A program made the position numbers and the translations under genes. Source: Pseudomonadota bacterium (GTDB lineage: Bacteria; Desulfobacterota; Binatia; UBA9968). From it: a stretch of DNA of 64,000 nucleotides. This document shows, piece after piece, positions 1 to 8,314 of the stretch (position 1 is the stretch's first letter; the number at the start of each line of letters is the position of its first letter). The stretch lies in the NCBI GenBank assembly GCA_021324155.1, contig JAJPJQ010000031.1, positions 62,001 through 126,000 of the forward strand. The letters run 5' to 3'. A model generated the notes under the pieces. It searched no databases. It was not told the DNA's origin and worked only from the letters and a program-made list of their open reading frames with translations.

Positions 1-72
1 TTTTCACTGGGAAAATTCGCTCAGAAAATCGTTTAGATACAACTTTCTTTTTCTTAAAAATATTTTCGCACG

Positions 73-1620
73 ATGGCACACTCGTTGCTTCGATATTTAT
101 CGGGTCGACCGGTCGCAGCCCTCTCCGCAGACATGAAACTGACGATTTACCGCAAACTGGTTCTCGGCTTTACGATCGTCATCGGCATCGTTATCGCAGC
201 GCAGGCGTATATGCTTTACGAGCTGCACGCACTGTCGGAAGAGGCGCAGACGACCCTGACGTTGGAAGTTCAGTCGCTCGATATCTCCAAGCGGCTGAGA
301 ACCCTGCTGGACGACGAAGAAAGCTACGCGCGAAAATACCTCATCACCGGAGACCCGGTCTATTTCAAGCTTTTCAAGGACAGCTCGAGCGAATTCCAGC
401 GACTGCTCTCGTCCCTGGTCACGACGGAGGCGAAACGCGGCGAGATTCTGCATCAGGTAGCCCAGCGGCACCATTCGTTCGCGCTCTCGCTCCCCGTAAT
501 CGACTCGGAGAATAAAAAGCTACTGGGGCCGCTCCAAGCCTCGGACCAGGAGGAGCGGCAAGATCATATCGATTTTATCGACCGGTCGCTCAAAGGGCTC
601 ATCCGCTTGAATCAGCTTTCGATCGACAGCGCGATGTCGACGTTCGTCGAGGCCACGCAGCGCTCGATGCTCGTCGCCGTCTCGCTGACTCTGCTGACGA
701 TCCTCGTGGCCTCGGCCGCCGCGTGGATCATCTCGCGCACGATTACGCGTCCCATCGCGAGACTCGTACGCGCAACACAGGAAATCGCCCGCGGCCGCTT
801 CGAGCCGATCCGGATCCGGTCGCACGACGAGACTCGGCTGCTGGCCGAAGCCGTAAACGACATGGGCGCGCAGATCAAGAAGGCGAACGACGCCAAGGCC
901 GATCTCATGCACGAAATCATCCACGAGCTCCGGAATCCACTGCAGGTGATCTTCTTCGCCCGCAACCTTCTTGCCGAGCAGGAGCTGGGCGATATCAACG
1001 GCAAGCAGCTCGAAATGCTCGAGCTCATCGGCTCGAACGCCGATAAGCTCATGAACTTCACCGATCAGTTTCTCGATCTCGCGAAGTCCGACGCGGGCAT
1101 GATGGAGTACCAGCGGCGGCCCGCCGACGTGTCGGCGCTCGTCGCCCGCGCCGTGGACGAGGCGCGCCCGGTCGCTTATTCCAAGAACATCGCGATCAAG
1201 CTCATGGCCGAGCCGGTGCCGCAGACCGTGGCGGACGGCGCGAAGCTGGGGCAAGTGTTCGCGAACCTATTGAGCAACGCGGTCAAGTACACCGAGACAG
1301 GCGGCTCGATCGGGGTTGCGGTTTTCTGCGTCGATCGCAAGGTGTACGTCGCCGTCAAGGATTCCGGCATCGGCATCGCCGCCGACGAGCTGCCCAAGCT
1401 CTTCACGAAGTTCTACCGCGCAAGCAATTCCACTAATACGGAGGCGAAGGGCACCGGCATCGGGCTCGCGCTCGTGAAGACGATCGTCGAAGCTCACGGC
1501 GGGACGATCTCCGTATCGAGCAAGCTCGGGGAAGGATCGACGTTCGTCGTCGAGCTGCCGCTGGCGCATACCGGGGAGACGGCGGTGTCGCCGAACGGCG
1601 CGGAACACGCGGAACAATAG
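73..1620 (+). CDS. Membrane sensor histidine kinase (HAMP-HisKA-HATPase)
   Basis: This is an inner-membrane two-component sensor kinase of 515 residues. A first membrane segment lies near residues 25-48. An extracytoplasmic helical region resembling CHASE3/four-helix sensors follows (about 50-195), then a second membrane segment (about 198-220), HAMP, a dimerisation/phosphoacceptor helix with HELRNPL (His284) and an ATPase domain. The N box (NLLSNAVKYT), G1 (DSGIGIA) and G2 (GTGIGLAL) are all intact. A second in-frame ATG at 133 (MKLTIYRK) directly precedes the first membrane helix and could be the true start; neither ATG has a clear Shine-Dalgarno. No response regulator is adjacent, so the kinase appears orphan and its signal cannot be read from the sequence. 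Confidence 0.9.
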   Translation: MAHSLLRYLSGRPVAALSADMKLTIYRKLVLGFTIVIGIVIAAQAYMLYELHALSEEAQTTLTLEVQSLDISKRLRTLLDDEESYARKYLITGDPVYFKLFKDSSSEFQRLLSSLVTTEAKRGEILHQVAQRHHSFALSLPVIDSENKKLLGPLQASDQEERQDHIDFIDRSLKGLIRLNQLSIDSAMSTFVEATQRSMLVAVSLTLLTILVASAAAWIISRTITRPIARLVRATQEIARGRFEPIRIRSHDETRLLAEAVNDMGAQIKKANDAKADLMHEIIHELRNPLQVIFFARNLLAEQELGDINGKQLEMLELIGSNADKLMNFTDQFLDLAKSDAGMMEYQRRPADVSALVARAVDEARPVAYSKNIAIKLMAEPVPQTVADGAKLGQVFANLLSNAVKYTETGGSIGVAVFCVDRKVYVAVKDSGIGIAADELPKLFTKFYRASNSTNTEAKGTGIGLALVKTIVEAHGGTISVSSKLGEGSTFVVELPLAHTGETAVSPNGAEHAEQ

Positions 1621-1680
1621 GCTTCTCCGCCGCCCGCGAATTTGCTATCGTGCACGGATTGCGGCGCCAGTCGCATTCGG

Positions 1681-2337
1681 ATGACCGACGAGCAAATCCA
1701 CAGCGCGATTCGCATCCTGCGCCGCGAAGTGCCGAAATGGCAGACGCCTATCGTCACGCTCGTGGCGGAAAATTCCGAGAGCCCGTTTCAGGTCCTGATC
1801 TCCTGCATCCTGAGTCTCCGCACGCAGGACACGACGACGGCCCAGGCGAGCCGGCGGCTCTTTGCGCTCGCGGACACGCCCGAGACGATGGCGCGGCTCT
1901 CCGTGCCCAAGATCGAGAAGGCGATCTTTCCCGTCGGCTTCTATCACACCAAGGCGAAAGTCATCCGCAACATCTGCCGGACACTGCTGAAGGATTACGG
2001 CGGTAAAGTCCCAGACGAGATCGACGAGCTGCTGAAACTGAAAGGCGTCGGCCGCAAGACCGCCAACCTCGTCGTCACGCTGGGCTATCGCAAGCCCGGC
2101 ATCTGCGTCGACACGCACGTGCATCGCATCTCGAATCGCTGGGGGTACATCCGCACGAAAAATCCGAAAGAAACCGAATTCGCGCTACGCGCGAAGCTGC
2201 CGAAGCGCTACTGGATCGAATACAACGATCTTTTGGTCACGTTCGGGCAGCATTTGTGCCGGCCGATCTCACCGCTGTGCAGCCAGTGTCCGGTGCGAAA
2301 GTATTGTGCGCGCATCGGAGTTACGCTAAGCCGGTAA
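1681..2337 (+). CDS. nth: Endonuclease III (DNA glycosylase/AP lyase)
   Basis: Base-excision repair enzyme that removes oxidised pyrimidines and cleaves the abasic site. The 218-residue product has the helix-hairpin-helix LKGVGRKTAN with catalytic Lys126, the catalytic Asp144 in VDTHVHR, and the C-terminal [4Fe-4S] cluster pattern C-x6/7-C-x2-C-x5-C (CRPISPLCSQCPVRKYC). Length matches the family. The frame stays open upstream to a TTG at 1642, but homology begins at the ATG at 1681 (MTDEQIH), which I take as the start. It follows the kinase gene by about 60 bases on the same strand and may be read through from it. Nothing unusual is visible. Confidence 0.95.
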   Translation: MTDEQIHSAIRILRREVPKWQTPIVTLVAENSESPFQVLISCILSLRTQDTTTAQASRRLFALADTPETMARLSVPKIEKAIFPVGFYHTKAKVIRNICRTLLKDYGGKVPDEIDELLKLKGVGRKTANLVVTLGYRKPGICVDTHVHRISNRWGYIRTKNPKETEFALRAKLPKRYWIEYNDLLVTFGQHLCRPISPLCSQCPVRKYCARIGVTLSR

Positions 2338-2398
2338 TACTAAGAAAGTTTCGAGTTGGGGTTTCGAGGCTCGGACTTCTTATCTCGAAGTAGAAAAG

Positions 2399-3613
2399 AT
2401 GCCATTAGCTTCACCACACTTCGCACACAACATCGAGTTGGTGGGCTACCACGATCTGAACCGCAAGCCCGCCTTCAAGCTCGCGATGCAGGAGAAAAAC
2501 GGCCGCTGGTATTTGTATGCCGCGCATCTCTGGCACAGCGGCTGGAGCGTGCTCGACGTGACCGATCCGGCCGCGCCGGAGTACGCCGCCTTCGTCGCGG
2601 GACCGGAGAACACCTGGACGATTCAGGTCCAAGTGGCCGACGGCAAGATGATCACGGCGCTGGAGCGCATCGCCCCGGGCTGGGGCGGCCAGGACGGCAA
2701 GCCTTTCGCGGAAGGATTTTACCTCTGGGACGTCGAGCAGCCAACGAAGCCGCGTCGGCTAGGCCACTATCGAACGAACAGCACGGGAACGCACCGGAAT
2801 TTTTATGACGGCGGCAACCTGGTCCATGCGGCCGGCGGCGCGCCGGGCTATGACGGCAAAGTCTATCACGTCGTCGATATCGCCGACCCGTCGAATCCGA
2901 AGCAGGTCGCTTTCTTCGCGCTCGAAGAGCAGCGGCGCGACGCGGCGAAGTCAGGCGCGAAATTCTCCCTCCACGGCCCGGCGCACATCGAAGGCGACCG
3001 CGCCTTTCTATCTTACGGCGACGGCGGCGGCATCATTCTCGACGTCGCCGATATGCAGCATCCGCGAATAGTGAGCCGGCTCGCGTTTCAGGGACTGTGC
3101 AGCCGGCAGGGAATCCACACTTACATCCCGCTGCCGCGGCGGAACCTCGCGCTCATCAACGACGAGGCAATCGCCGAGAACGGCGACGAGAATCTGAACC
3201 TCGCCGGCATCGTCGATATTGCGAATGAAAGTGAACCGCGGCTGATCTCGCTGTTTCCGCTGCCGGCTCCGCCCGAGGAGAGCGGGTTTAAGAATTTCTA
3301 CAAAAAAGGCGGCCGGTTCGGCCCGCACAACCAGCACCACCCGAACCACCAGGCATGCCTCGAGGACCGCGACGACCTCGCCTATCTCACCTATTTCAAC
3401 GCGGGGCTGCGCGTCTACGACATCCGGGACGCGCGCGCGCCGAAAGAGATCGCGTATTTCATTCCGCCCGATCCGAAAGAGCGGATCGGCACCAAGCCGA
3501 GCAAGCTCGTCCCACAGGTCGAAGACGTTCTAGTCGACCGCCGCGGCTTTATCTACATCAGCGAAAAGAACCAGGGAATTTTTATCCTGCGACTGAACCA
3601 GGTCTGGGCATAA
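2399..3613 (+). CDS. LVIVD-repeat beta-propeller protein
   Basis: This 404-residue protein is built from repeats of the LVIVD type, each carrying a core like W-S-V-L-D-V-T-D-P or V-Y-D-I-R-D-A-R-x-P-K-E. They are spaced along the whole length and predict a beta-propeller. No signal peptide is evident at the chosen ATG (MPLASPHFAHN), so the protein looks cytoplasmic unless the start is wrong. LVIVD proteins are widespread in bacteria and have no established reaction. The conserved blocks HNIELVGYHD, GTHRNFYDGG and FGPHNQHHP, rich in His and Asn, suggest a metal or ligand site on one face. It ends 4 bases before a convergent minus-strand gene. The family call is firm; the function is unknown. 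Confidence 0.7.
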   Translation: MPLASPHFAHNIELVGYHDLNRKPAFKLAMQEKNGRWYLYAAHLWHSGWSVLDVTDPAAPEYAAFVAGPENTWTIQVQVADGKMITALERIAPGWGGQDGKPFAEGFYLWDVEQPTKPRRLGHYRTNSTGTHRNFYDGGNLVHAAGGAPGYDGKVYHVVDIADPSNPKQVAFFALEEQRRDAAKSGAKFSLHGPAHIEGDRAFLSYGDGGGIILDVADMQHPRIVSRLAFQGLCSRQGIHTYIPLPRRNLALINDEAIAENGDENLNLAGIVDIANESEPRLISLFPLPAPPEESGFKNFYKKGGRFGPHNQHHPNHQACLEDRDDLAYLTYFNAGLRVYDIRDARAPKEIAYFIPPDPKERIGTKPSKLVPQVEDVLVDRRGFIYISEKNQGIFILRLNQVWA

Positions 3614-3617
3614 GGCG

Positions 3618-3950
3618 CTACTTCTTTTCCGGCCTCAGCGTTTCGGGAAAGTAGCGAGACGGCGACCAGACATTGACGACGAAGTTGCGGCAGCCCAGGA
3701 TGCGCAGCTCGCGCATGATGCGGATGTAGTCCGGGGAATCGATGTAGTCGCGCCAGGCGTCGAGCGTCTCGAAGTCGATTGTGATAGCGACTTGCGGGGT
3801 GACTTCCAGCGGGTTGCGATAGTTGCGGACTTCGACGACGCCGCGATGCGCGAGCGTTGTCGGCAGCCAGTCGTTTTTCGCCTTGTTGGCGTAGATCGTG
3901 AGGTTCGCCTTCTGATCCGGCAGATCCCACTGTACGACGAAGTGAACCAT
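3618..3950 (-). CDS. Small protein, probable dimeric alpha/beta-barrel fold
   Basis: This 110-residue protein starts MVHFVVQWDLPDQ and alternates short strands and helices in a beta-alpha-beta-beta pattern typical of ferredoxin-like dimeric barrels (EthD/ABM type). A central block (VAITIDFETLDAWRDYI) and a C-terminal strand (FVVNVWSP) fit that fold. Its stop faces the propeller gene. Its start lies 2 bases downstream of the SDR stop, so it is the last gene of a minus-strand set with the SDR and the LigA/LigB-like dioxygenase. That setting suggests a role in aromatic or ring-compound breakdown, such as an isomerase or monooxygenase-like step. The fold is inferred from pattern only and no catalytic residue can be named. 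Confidence 0.6.
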   Translation of the reverse strand: MVHFVVQWDLPDQKANLTIYANKAKNDWLPTTLAHRGVVEVRNYRNPLEVTPQVAITIDFETLDAWRDYIDSPDYIRIMRELRILGCRNFVVNVWSPSRYFPETLRPEKK

Positions 3951-3952
3951 GA

Positions 3953-4744
3953 TTATTGGATCGCGCGCACGAGCCCGCCGTCGACCTGAATCGTCGCGCC
4001 GGTGATGTAGCTCGCGCGATCCGATCCTAAAAAGACAATCAAGTCGCCGGTCTCCTCCGCTGTGCCGTAGCGGCCGAGCGGCACCTCGCCGGTCATCTGC
4101 TTGTTGACCTCATCAATCGAGATTTTCATGCGCTCGGCGCGCGCCGCGTTGAGCTTCTTGGCGCGCTCGGTGTCGATGCGTCCCGGGCAAACATTGTTGA
4201 CGGTAATATTATCTTTGGCGAGCTCGCGCGAGAGCGTCTTTGCCAATCCAATCGCGCCGCTGCGCACGCCGTTGGAGAGAACAAGGCCGGCGATGGGCTC
4301 CTTGACGGCATACGATGAGATATTAATGACGCGCCCGCCGCCAACTTTGCGCATGTGCGGCACCGCTTCGCGCGTGAGTCGGACAGCGCTCATGAAATTG
4401 AGGCGGAAGGCGTTCTCCCAGTCCTCGTCGGTGAATTTCATGAAGTCGCCGGGCGGCGGACCGCCGGCGTTCGTAACGACCACGTCGAGACGGCCGAACT
4501 TTTCGACGGTCGCGGCGACGAATTTTTTGATGTCTTCCGCTTTCGACATGTCCGCCGCGAGCGCCAGCACATCGCCGCCGGTCTTGCGCCGGATCGCCTC
4601 CGCGGTCTCCTTGAGCGGCCCGTCGCCGCGCGCGCAGATCGCGACTTTCGCCCCTTCGCGCGCAAACCCCATCGCCGCAGCGCGGCCGATTCCCTGGCTC
4701 GCCCCCGCCACAAGCGCGACTTTTCCTTTTAATCCGAGATCCAT
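3953..4744 (-). CDS. Short-chain dehydrogenase/reductase with altered catalytic site
   Basis: This 263-residue protein has a Rossmann fold of the FabG-like SDR type. The cofactor glycine motif GASQGIGRA is near residues 14-22, NAG is near 92-94 and the catalytic-Ser region is INISS. The C-terminal half is standard (NNVCPGRI, ITGATIQVDGG). The active-site YxxxK is missing: the aligned stretch reads LSNGVRSGAIGL, putting Ser at the Tyr position and Arg at the Lys position. A FabG-like subgroup lacking the canonical tetrad is known (I recall it as BKR_like_SDR_like), so this is a recognised variant and not a sequencing error. It is the middle gene of a minus-strand set downstream of the LigA-like subunit. 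Its substrate is unknown. Confidence 0.85.
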   Translation of the reverse strand: MDLGLKGKVALVAGASQGIGRAAAMGFAREGAKVAICARGDGPLKETAEAIRRKTGGDVLALAADMSKAEDIKKFVAATVEKFGRLDVVVTNAGGPPPGDFMKFTDEDWENAFRLNFMSAVRLTREAVPHMRKVGGGRVINISSYAVKEPIAGLVLSNGVRSGAIGLAKTLSRELAKDNITVNNVCPGRIDTERAKKLNAARAERMKISIDEVNKQMTGEVPLGRYGTAEETGDLIVFLGSDRASYITGATIQVDGGLVRAIQ

Positions 4745-4770
4745 TCACTCTCCCCCGCTGCTCTACCCGG

Positions 4771-5016
4771 CTACTTTTGACTCCAGTAAATGTTCCGCTG
4801 AAATTCCGGATTGAGACGCAGCACATACAGCGCCAGCATCCCGTGCGCGCCGAGCTGCCGCAATTTCCGCGGATCGCCCTGCTTGATCGCCTCTGTCTCG
4901 TCCGCGCTCAGCTCGTAGCGGCCGAGCGCGCGATCGAGATCGCCCGTCGCCCGTTCGTAGGCTTCGCCGTCCATTTTGAGATCGAAAAGGAAGCGGTTCA
5001 GATGATAGCTGCTCAT
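4771..5016 (-). CDS. Extradiol dioxygenase small (LigA-like) subunit
   Basis: The protein has 81 residues and begins MSSYHLNRFLFDLKMD. The core YHLNRFLFDLK followed by a helical bundle with GAHGMLALYVLRLN is characteristic of the LigA-type small subunit or domain of class III extradiol ring-cleaving dioxygenases. The small subunit caps the active site of the LigB-type catalytic subunit, which is encoded just upstream on the same strand (5114-5977). The pair is therefore arranged catalytic subunit first, small subunit second, SDR third. The likely role is meta-cleavage of a catecholic or related substrate; the exact substrate cannot be told. Confidence 0.8.
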   Translation of the reverse strand: MSSYHLNRFLFDLKMDGEAYERATGDLDRALGRYELSADETEAIKQGDPRKLRQLGAHGMLALYVLRLNPEFQRNIYWSQK

Positions 5017-5113
5017 TCGATTAAAAAAGGTTTTGGGTTTCTAGTTTCGGGTTTTTAGAATCGAGGCTCCAATATTAGCCGCTTTTCTCGAAACTCGGAA
5101 CTCGCCACCCGAA

Positions 5114-5977
5114 CTATATCTTCCAGCTGACGAATCCCCACCCCGTCGCGACGTGATCGGGCATGTAGAACGTCTCCTTCGCCTTGGCGTCGCCCACACT
5201 CCCGATCGCGACCATCCAGTTGAGAAATTCCGAATCCCCGGCCTTGCAGATCTCCTCGACCGAGTACTCCGCCAGCGACCGGCCTTTTCCTTCGCGCAAA
5301 ATCTCCAGCAGCTTGTGATCGAAGCTCGTATCGATCTCGCCGATGCGCGGCGAGCCGGGAAAATGCGACAGGCCGCCGGTCGCGAGAATCGCGACGCGCT
5401 CTTTCCAGCCGTCGGCGACCTTGCGGATCAGCTCGCCGACCTGAAAACAGCGCCGCGGCGTGGGAATCGGCTCGACCCAGGTATTCACGTAAATCGGCAG
5501 AATGGGAATTTTCGGCTCCGGCAAAAGGAAATGCAGCGGCACCGTTTGTGTGTGCTGCAGCTCGATGTATTCGCCGAACGCGAAATCGATGCCCGCGTCG
5601 ATGCCCGCCTTCAAAATCGCTCTGCCGAGCTCCTTGCCGTTGCGATAGCGGAAGCGATGGCGCGTGAACTGGCCTTTCACTTCATCGGCGAGCGTCACGA
5701 AGAACGTCGGAATATTGTTGTAAGCGAAATTGACGAACTGATCGTTGGCCACGACGATCAGGACCTCGGGGCGCGCGGCTTCGAGATCGGCGCGCAGCGC
5801 CGCGTACGCCTTCTCGGCGTCGCGCCGGAGCTTCTGCTGCGCCTCCAGCGATGGCTTCGTGGAGGCCGCCTGCGGCGCCATGCGGTAGTGGAGCATCATG
5901 AACTCGTCCCATTCCGCTCCGGGCTCCAGCAGAATGTTCGGCGCGTGGCTGGCGGCTATGGCGGCGACAAAAGACAT
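5114..5977 (-). CDS. Class III extradiol ring-cleavage dioxygenase, catalytic (LigB-like) subunit
   Basis: This 287-residue protein is of the LigB/protocatechuate 4,5-dioxygenase family. It should bind non-heme Fe(II) and open a dihydroxylated aromatic ring next to the diol. The N-terminal AASHAPNIL supplies the first metal-ligand His. The central block VLIVVANDQFVNFAYNN, the GGLSHFPGSPRIGEID segment carrying the catalytic His, and the C-terminal HVATGWGFVSW all follow family order. It lies about 100 bases upstream of the LigA-like subunit. The intervening DNA holds an AT-rich, TTTCG-rich stretch but no gene. Substrate specificity is not deducible. Confidence 0.85.
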   Translation of the reverse strand: MSFVAAIAASHAPNILLEPGAEWDEFMMLHYRMAPQAASTKPSLEAQQKLRRDAEKAYAALRADLEAARPEVLIVVANDQFVNFAYNNIPTFFVTLADEVKGQFTRHRFRYRNGKELGRAILKAGIDAGIDFAFGEYIELQHTQTVPLHFLLPEPKIPILPIYVNTWVEPIPTPRRCFQVGELIRKVADGWKERVAILATGGLSHFPGSPRIGEIDTSFDHKLLEILREGKGRSLAEYSVEEICKAGDSEFLNWMVAIGSVGDAKAKETFYMPDHVATGWGFVSWKI

Positions 5978-6067
5978 GTGAATTCCCTACCGAATCGACG
6001 AGCGATGAGCTCATCGAGAAACAATCAAACTTGCGCTTTCAGGTCAAGCGATGCGGATTCGCTAAAG

Positions 6068-6595
6068 CTACAAGCCGGCTTTCGCAAAGTCATAGGACGA
6101 GGGAATCGAAACCGGCTCCTTGCCGTAAACGATCGCGATCTGCATGTGATTTTCGAGCTCGAGTTGATCGAGATGCTTGTTGACGCGCTTGCCATTGACG
6201 AAAATCTTCGGCGCGTCCTTGCGCTCGGGAGTGCCCGCCGCGGTTGTCTTCCATAGCTCGAAGAACGGCGCCAGCGTGAAGGCGCGCTTTTTCGGCGCCT
6301 CGATGTGAATGATGCCGCTGTCGTCGTGCGTGTGCATCCAGTAGAGGCATTTTTGCGCCGGCAGAATACCGATCATCGCCGGCACCGTCCGCGCGGCGCC
6401 GTCGACGAAGACATCGACATGCGCGTGGATGTGAAAGTCGCCGTATTCCTGGCGCTCGCACTGGATGCCGGCGATCGGCCTGCCGTCGGCGGCGGCGAGC
6501 GCCGGCGCAATTGTCCCCGCAGCGGCGATCAGCCCGGCCGAGAGAACGACGGTCATTAAGGTGACAAGCCGAATCGGTGTCGATTTTGCCAGCAT
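6068..6595 (-). CDS. Secreted protein of unknown function with conserved His motifs
   Basis: I do not recognise a named family for this 175-residue protein. It has a clear Sec signal peptide (MLAKSTPIRLVTLMTVVLSAG... with cleavage likely after ALAAA, about residue 36). The mature part is short and beta-rich. It carries two striking His clusters, HIHAHVDVFVDG and YWMHTHDDSGIIHIE, which look like a metal or ligand site, and a single Cys pair near the N terminus and in QKCLYW. It lies upstream of the LigB-like gene on the same strand and downstream of a cytochrome c gene. A periplasmic metal-binding or redox-accessory role is a guess from composition only. Confidence 0.6.
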   Translation of the reverse strand: MLAKSTPIRLVTLMTVVLSAGLIAAAGTIAPALAAADGRPIAGIQCERQEYGDFHIHAHVDVFVDGAARTVPAMIGILPAQKCLYWMHTHDDSGIIHIEAPKKRAFTLAPFFELWKTTAAGTPERKDAPKIFVNGKRVNKHLDQLELENHMQIAIVYGKEPVSIPSSYDFAKAGL

Positions 6596-6732
6596 ATTTT
6601 TCCTCGGTGCGTGAATGTCGAAACCCCGACACTATACTTGCTTCCATGCGCGCGAGGCAAGCTGGGGTACGCGACAGGGATCGGCGGGTCAATCCGCGAT
6701 GATCGTGTAAAGGCGCGGCGATCCTGCTCGAT

Positions 6733-7158
6733 TTACTCGAGCGACTTGAGGTAGGCCACAACGGCGCGCGCGTCTTCGCGCGTCATTCGATACTGCGGCA
6801 TCGGCGGATTGGGCGCGCTGCCGTTGCGGTTGATTCCTTTGGTCAGCAGGCGCACGCCTTCTTCATCCGCATAACCGGGCAGACCGGCGATATTCGGCGC
6901 CTTCGTCGCCCAATGCAGGTTCGGATAAGGCGGTGCATCGACGGAGATCGCCGCGCCGCGAAGATACTCACTTTCCAATAACTTGCCTTCCTCATCCCGG
7001 GGCGTATGGCACTCGGCGCATTTTGCGACGCCGTCGACGATATATTTGCCGCGGTCGGTCGAAGCCGCGCCGGCCGCGTTTCCACTGCCGCGCCCGAGAA
7101 TCACGAACGAGAGAATGATAATGGCAAGTAAAAGGACGGCGGGTCGAAGATAAGCCAC
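6733..7158 (-). CDS. Membrane-anchored monoheme cytochrome c
   Basis: This 141-residue class I-type cytochrome c begins with an uncleaved-looking N-terminal anchor (about residues 5-24). The heme-attachment motif CAECH follows at residues 47-51, and a late Met-containing loop (NPPMPQYRM) probably supplies the axial Met. It resembles the small cytochrome c domains that feed electrons from periplasmic dehydrogenases. It is separated from the downstream secreted protein by about 140 bases and from the upstream substrate-binding protein by about 75 bases, all on the minus strand. Its partner dehydrogenase is not visible in this window. Confidence 0.85.
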   Translation of the reverse strand: MAYLRPAVLLLAIIILSFVILGRGSGNAAGAASTDRGKYIVDGVAKCAECHTPRDEEGKLLESEYLRGAAISVDAPPYPNLHWATKAPNIAGLPGYADEEGVRLLTKGINRNGSAPNPPMPQYRMTREDARAVVAYLKSLE

Positions 7159-7234
7159 AATTATTCATTCTCAATGCGCGGACGTGATTTCAATCGGGCG
7201 TTTTCCCGGTTTTTTTTCGCATTACCGTACGTCG

Positions 7235-8191
7235 TCATTTTTTCTGGAGCTCTTTGAGAATCGAATAATCCGCGAGCTTCGACCTATCGACAGTCGTCGC
7301 GCGCTTGTCCACATAGGTCATCATCTTGACGAGATTGTCGACCGCCGCCTCCGGCGGCACCAGATCGACGGTCGCACGGGCGCGCATCTCGTTATAGGTA
7401 TGCTCGAGCGTCTCCTTGTCGTCCACGCCGATCGCGCGCTTGAGCACGTCAAGCGACCCTTCGCGGTTGGTCATCATGTACGCGGTCGCTTCGAGATACG
7501 ATTTGACGAAGCGAACCCACTTCGGCCGGTTGGCTTTCAACGAAGCGACGGTAACGGTTATGGGTCCGTTCATGAAAGGCGTGAGCTTGCCTTTGACGAG
7601 GAAAAGTCCCATCTGCCTCATCTTCGGCTCGAACGCGAAGTCGACCGGCGCCGCGTCAACCCCGCCGCGGAGCAGCGCCGCGAGTCTTTCCTGCGAGCCG
7701 CCGAGCTGAAGCAGCGTCACGTCTTTCGATGTATTAAGTCCGGCGTCTTCGAGCATGACGCGGAGAATCAGTGAGGATTTCCCACCCAAGCGGTTGATGC
7801 CGATCTTCTTGCCTTTGAGCTGCATGAGGTCGTCGATCTTTTCCTTCGTCACCATCGTGTACGACACGTGATTGTCCCAGCTGCCGAGCGAGACGACCGG
7901 GATACCTTGTATGTTGGACTGAATGAGGCCGGTCGGCGCGCCGGAGGTCGCGTCGATGTCGCCGGAAATAAGAGCCTGATAGGTGGTGGGCTCGCTGTTG
8001 ATGCGGATGAGCTCGGCGCGCAAGCCGTTCTTTTCCAAAATGCCTTTCTGCTGCGCGATGAAGACAGGGAATGAAACCGTCGGAAACAGCGGCACGCCGA
8101 CGCGAATCGTCTCTTGAGCGAAGGCCGCCGTCGCGAGGGACAGTGCAATAACAATAGAGATGGCGACTGCACAGACTCTAGAGCTGTTCAT
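7235..8191 (-). CDS. ABC transporter substrate-binding protein, NitT/TauT (NMT1/SsuA-like) type
   Basis: This 318-residue periplasmic binding protein has a Sec signal peptide (MNSSRVCAVAISIVIA...AFAQ). The mature part begins ETIRVGVPLFPT and includes VFIAQQKGILEKNGL, GDIDATSG and KGKKIGINRLGG, the usual NMT1/SsuA lobes. I place the start at 8191 because a strong GGGAGGGG Shine-Dalgarno sits about 6 bases ahead of it; the frame is open 10 codons further upstream without a better site. No permease or ATPase gene is adjacent, so it is an orphan binding protein of the sort common in soil bacteria with expanded families. The ligand is unknown. Confidence 0.85.
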   Translation of the reverse strand: MNSSRVCAVAISIVIALSLATAAFAQETIRVGVPLFPTVSFPVFIAQQKGILEKNGLRAELIRINSEPTTYQALISGDIDATSGAPTGLIQSNIQGIPVVSLGSWDNHVSYTMVTKEKIDDLMQLKGKKIGINRLGGKSSLILRVMLEDAGLNTSKDVTLLQLGGSQERLAALLRGGVDAAPVDFAFEPKMRQMGLFLVKGKLTPFMNGPITVTVASLKANRPKWVRFVKSYLEATAYMMTNREGSLDVLKRAIGVDDKETLEHTYNEMRARATVDLVPPEAAVDNLVKMMTYVDKRATTVDRSKLADYSILKELQKK

Positions 8192-8314
8192 GGCCCCTCC
8201 CCTTCTTCCCATTGAGAACATGATAAGCTCGCTATTACACCGTCATGGCATTTGCAATGAGGAGTTTAGCGGATCGTAACTTGATCACCCCGGCTGGTGT
8301 TATAGGGTGGACGT

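Noticed and set aside
2345-5110. GTTTCGAG-like short repeats near 2345-2385 and 5030-5110 as mobile-element ends
   Set aside because: The shared words are short and imperfect, have no flanking duplications or transposase, and may be simple intergenic bias.
5153-6256. 367-codon plus-strand frame antisense to the LigB-like gene
   Set aside because: Arg-rich mirror translation of a clear dioxygenase gene; no start signal or family features.
7195-7215. CGGG-loop-CCCG followed by a T-run, as a plus-strand terminator
   Set aside because: The stem is only four base pairs, and no plus-strand gene ends before it.
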